Shown: positions 63,201 to 64,000 of the stretch, piece by piece
Position numbering within the stretch: position 1 is the stretch's first letter
Layout: each line of letters starts with the position of its first letter
From: JAYEPK01 sp048569615
Lineage (GTDB): Archaea; Thermoplasmatota; Penumbrarchaeia; Penumbrarchaeales; Penumbrarchaeaceae
Reading direction: 5' to 3'
Length of the DNA stretch: 64,000 bases
Assembly (NCBI GenBank): GCA_048569615.1
Contig: JBLIRK010000003.1
Span: 1 to 64,000 of the forward strand
The notes under the pieces: generated by a model
Seen by the model: only the letters and a program-made list of their open reading frames with translations
The model's database searches: none
What the model was told of the DNA's origin: nothing
Program-made: the position numbers and the translations under genes

Positions 63201-64000
63201 CGAGCAGGGGCACAACCTCCAGAACGGATAAGGCGGTTCCCCTCATCGGGAACCTTGGAGCGGTAATGATCACAGAACTGGCGTTGCTTCTCTCTCCGGG
63301 TTCCAGATGGAGCGTTGTCGGAGCCACGCTGCCCTTCCACCTCTCGGATTGGGTCTCGTTGGGTCCGAGCGGATCCCACTCCGGTGTGAAGAGGACGCCG
63401 TAGGGACCCTGGGGAAGTGAGAGATTGATATCCATCTCCAGGCCGGGGGAGCCTCTCATGTTGTTGACGGAGCGAATTGATACGGAGAAATTGAAGGCCT
63501 GTATCTCGAAGGGAGATGATTCCGGGTCCCAGACATAGGTGAAATTGCTGGGGGACACCTTCATATCCACAGTATGGACGAGGCCGACCACGATGTTCGC
63601 TTCGGCGGAGCCTGTAGCATCTGTCTCATCGCTGGTCGCCCTGAGCACCAGTGCACCCTCATCGTTTTGGAAGGTCCTGTCCTCGGCCATTGTATCGAAA
63701 TCCAGCTCCGGGATCCTGATCCGAGCCTTCACGGGCCTGCTGTGTCCGCCGTCCACTGTGATATATCTATTGCCCACCATCTCGGCGATCCAGTTCCTCG
63801 GGCGGGCGGAAGTTTCGAGTATGAATGTATCCTGGTCCGTCCCGGTATTTATCACCAGGAAATCGACATAAACCCAATCCCCTCCTGGGAAGGCCGTTAG
63901 CGGCTCCTGTGATGTCACTATGACATCCACTCCCGTCTCTCTCTGGAGAGTAGTATTGGCATATCTCTTCCCGAATACCGAAGGATCGTTGATGGAAGTT
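60223..64000 (-). CDS. Giant NEW3/CARDB-repeat membrane protein, 5' end beyond window
   Basis: At least 1258 residues; the frame is open at the right edge, so the N-terminus is missing. Most of it is a tandem array of NEW3/alpha-galactosidase-like beta repeats marked by NTGT/NTGN and DTF (LVINTGTDQDTFILETSARP, VTNTGNGVDTVSFIPI, VTNTGNGNDTFRLDI). Five spans follow near the C-terminus, then a short cytoplasmic helical tail (QIEATWDDLERLKIEIEEGF). The topology is outside repeats, inside C-terminus. The stop overlaps the next gene's GTG, tying it to the archaellum operon. Role unknown; a surface or stator anchor is possible. Confidence 0.82.
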   Translation of the reverse strand, partial: TSINDPSVFGKRYANTTLQRETGVDVIVTSQEPLTAFPGGDWVYVDFLVINTGTDQDTFILETSARPRNWIAEMVGNRYITVDGGHSRPVKARIRIPELDFDTMAEDRTFQNDEGALVLRATSDETDATGSAEANIVVGLVHTVDMKVSPSNFTYVWDPESSPFEIQAFNFSVSIRSVNNMRGSPGLEMDINLSLPQGPYGVLFTPEWDPLGPNETQSERWKGSVAPTTLHLEPGERSNASSVIITAPRFPMRGTALSVLEVVPLLGDGVEGLALPARETLKVFVEAFIDFELYPPKTEYYPEFANGSVPLDSNSNGRADWMEGAPGDIISLPFNVTNTGNTEDFYQVDAAVWPVEPASTTPEQWNIGYNKYTEDILPFKYFPEVSDYSDLVWILVRVPNGAPIGESANITVRLTSALSLDERFSDAPVERRASFQIYVIQGFGIDLEPEESSGEAEPDETIEYNLNVTNTGNGVDTVSFIPIIPDLKGWDISFEENDIELDPLDMRTVKLFVTPSSDSSANDVLDIRIRAQSRMSPTTYDDVWVNTTVKYVGGVVLELLSESPLIWRYPGEIATFEAQVTNTGNGNDTFRLDIEMGSDSWVGIVDFGDRVGATTEVDIAKDETKRFFVNISLPSLLQADTYQDLEILGILSQTKIGNMLTARPKKDEEKTSSMELTVGVLQQYKADLKLHALETSTSKDVLVGEQVQFMLVVQNRGNGEDDITTLHSSPTGSSRHFSWAYVDIGPHRLSPFEFKVVNLTIEPRASDLPLFGERVNIRVEATAGNDVTYRTMNVSARIVMTKLIDHSLRIDLGTEGSIGLKVCNMPDPGETPISGFPLSKVYDINASIDTQTASGEGWYLPEPTRVLSLYDAYEIREIYIPIMAPPDLITNSISANINIIINGGENKVESQKMVATAVYFDVWIDTDATRYENLYEGRTGRAYITIYSAGTRGQELIPILVKVDGKEIGRYNAGPAAPQNLGGNPEEIKFMVEFDLPSLKWYEKGKSLDLEVVVDPDDDIVENTRSGRSLAETNNMLKTKFVIKNYSPAWYVLLIFGLLLIFAAAFGIVGYFFLDRRDSWFMIPLSVGLTGLFSMLFYFPIEHSYLNAANVFGLIVIIIDLVFLIPIMVFLYTRSGDAYILNLINKRRKREIIEGHEVTSSMVKPVVISAVGGLLIVLVPLLFWVVPSEVKGGIGSVLEAFVSFEGGFPVWILLVAVPAIAVSLQLVLIQLKRGSLKQIEATWDDLERLKIEIEEGFR

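Noticed and set aside
1..64000. CRISPR array, cas genes, rRNA or replication origin
   Set aside because: No regularly spaced direct repeats, Cas motifs, rRNA sequence or clustered origin-recognition repeats were seen.

Overview
The window is archaeal. It carries Rpo7, Spt4, Rpo12, L10e, L37Ae, S24e, S27Ae, SBDS, proteasome alpha, RNase P Pop5, RFC-L, fibrillarin, deoxyhypusine synthase, TYW1, a KEOPS subunit and a full archaellum cluster. An archaeal CTP-dependent riboflavin kinase, a bacterial-type formate-THF ligase, many NEW3/FnIII/thrombospondin-3 surface proteins and GC of roughly 55% fit a Thermoplasmatota lineage best. That placement is an inference; no rRNA gene is present. TATA boxes lie about 25-30 nt upstream of several predicted transcription starts, and Shine-Dalgarno motifs are common inside operons.

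Layout. 1-6.5 kb: DUF1015 (cut by the left edge), fibrillarin, PspC, a HerA-type ATPase, DUF357, a transglutaminase-like surface protein and a metallophosphoesterase that appears to start at CTG. 6.5-12.7 kb: two overlapping genes for large ATP-grasp (PPDK N-terminal) proteins, one ending in a nucleotidyltransferase domain. 12.7-14 kb: glutamate dehydrogenase. 14-18.3 kb: an AT-rich island next to tRNA-Arg(CCG), with two toxin-antitoxin modules, an IS3 transposase remnant, small membrane proteins and partial copies of the tRNA on both sides. 18.3-28.8 kb: information-processing operons: rpo7-spt4-dephospho-CoA kinase-S24e-S27Ae; pdaD-dys; L10e-DUF5749-pth2-DUF99-ribK; psmA-SBDS-L37Ae-rpo12-pcc1-pfdB-DHH (without the exosome genes usually found there); and pop5.

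28.9-40.3 kb: a membrane protein with a basic tail, RFC-L, a PAS histidine kinase, winged-helix and PRC-barrel genes, peroxiredoxin, a CopA-YHS pair, formate-THF ligase and TYW1. 40.4-51.7 kb: two giant, translationally coupled surface proteins (Asp-box propeller, Ig-like/FnIII arrays, one membrane span, Pro/Gln-rich cytoplasmic tail), a membrane metallophosphoesterase and a secreted thrombospondin-3 protein. 52-64 kb: hemerythrin, then the archaellum cluster arlB-CDE-F-G-H-I-J on the minus strand. Two unrecognised genes lead directly into the cluster, including a very large NEW3-repeat membrane protein cut by the right edge.

Recurring oddities are apparent non-AUG starts (CTG or ATT) at three genes and a signal-rich intergenic region shared by the thrombospondin-3 and hemerythrin genes.
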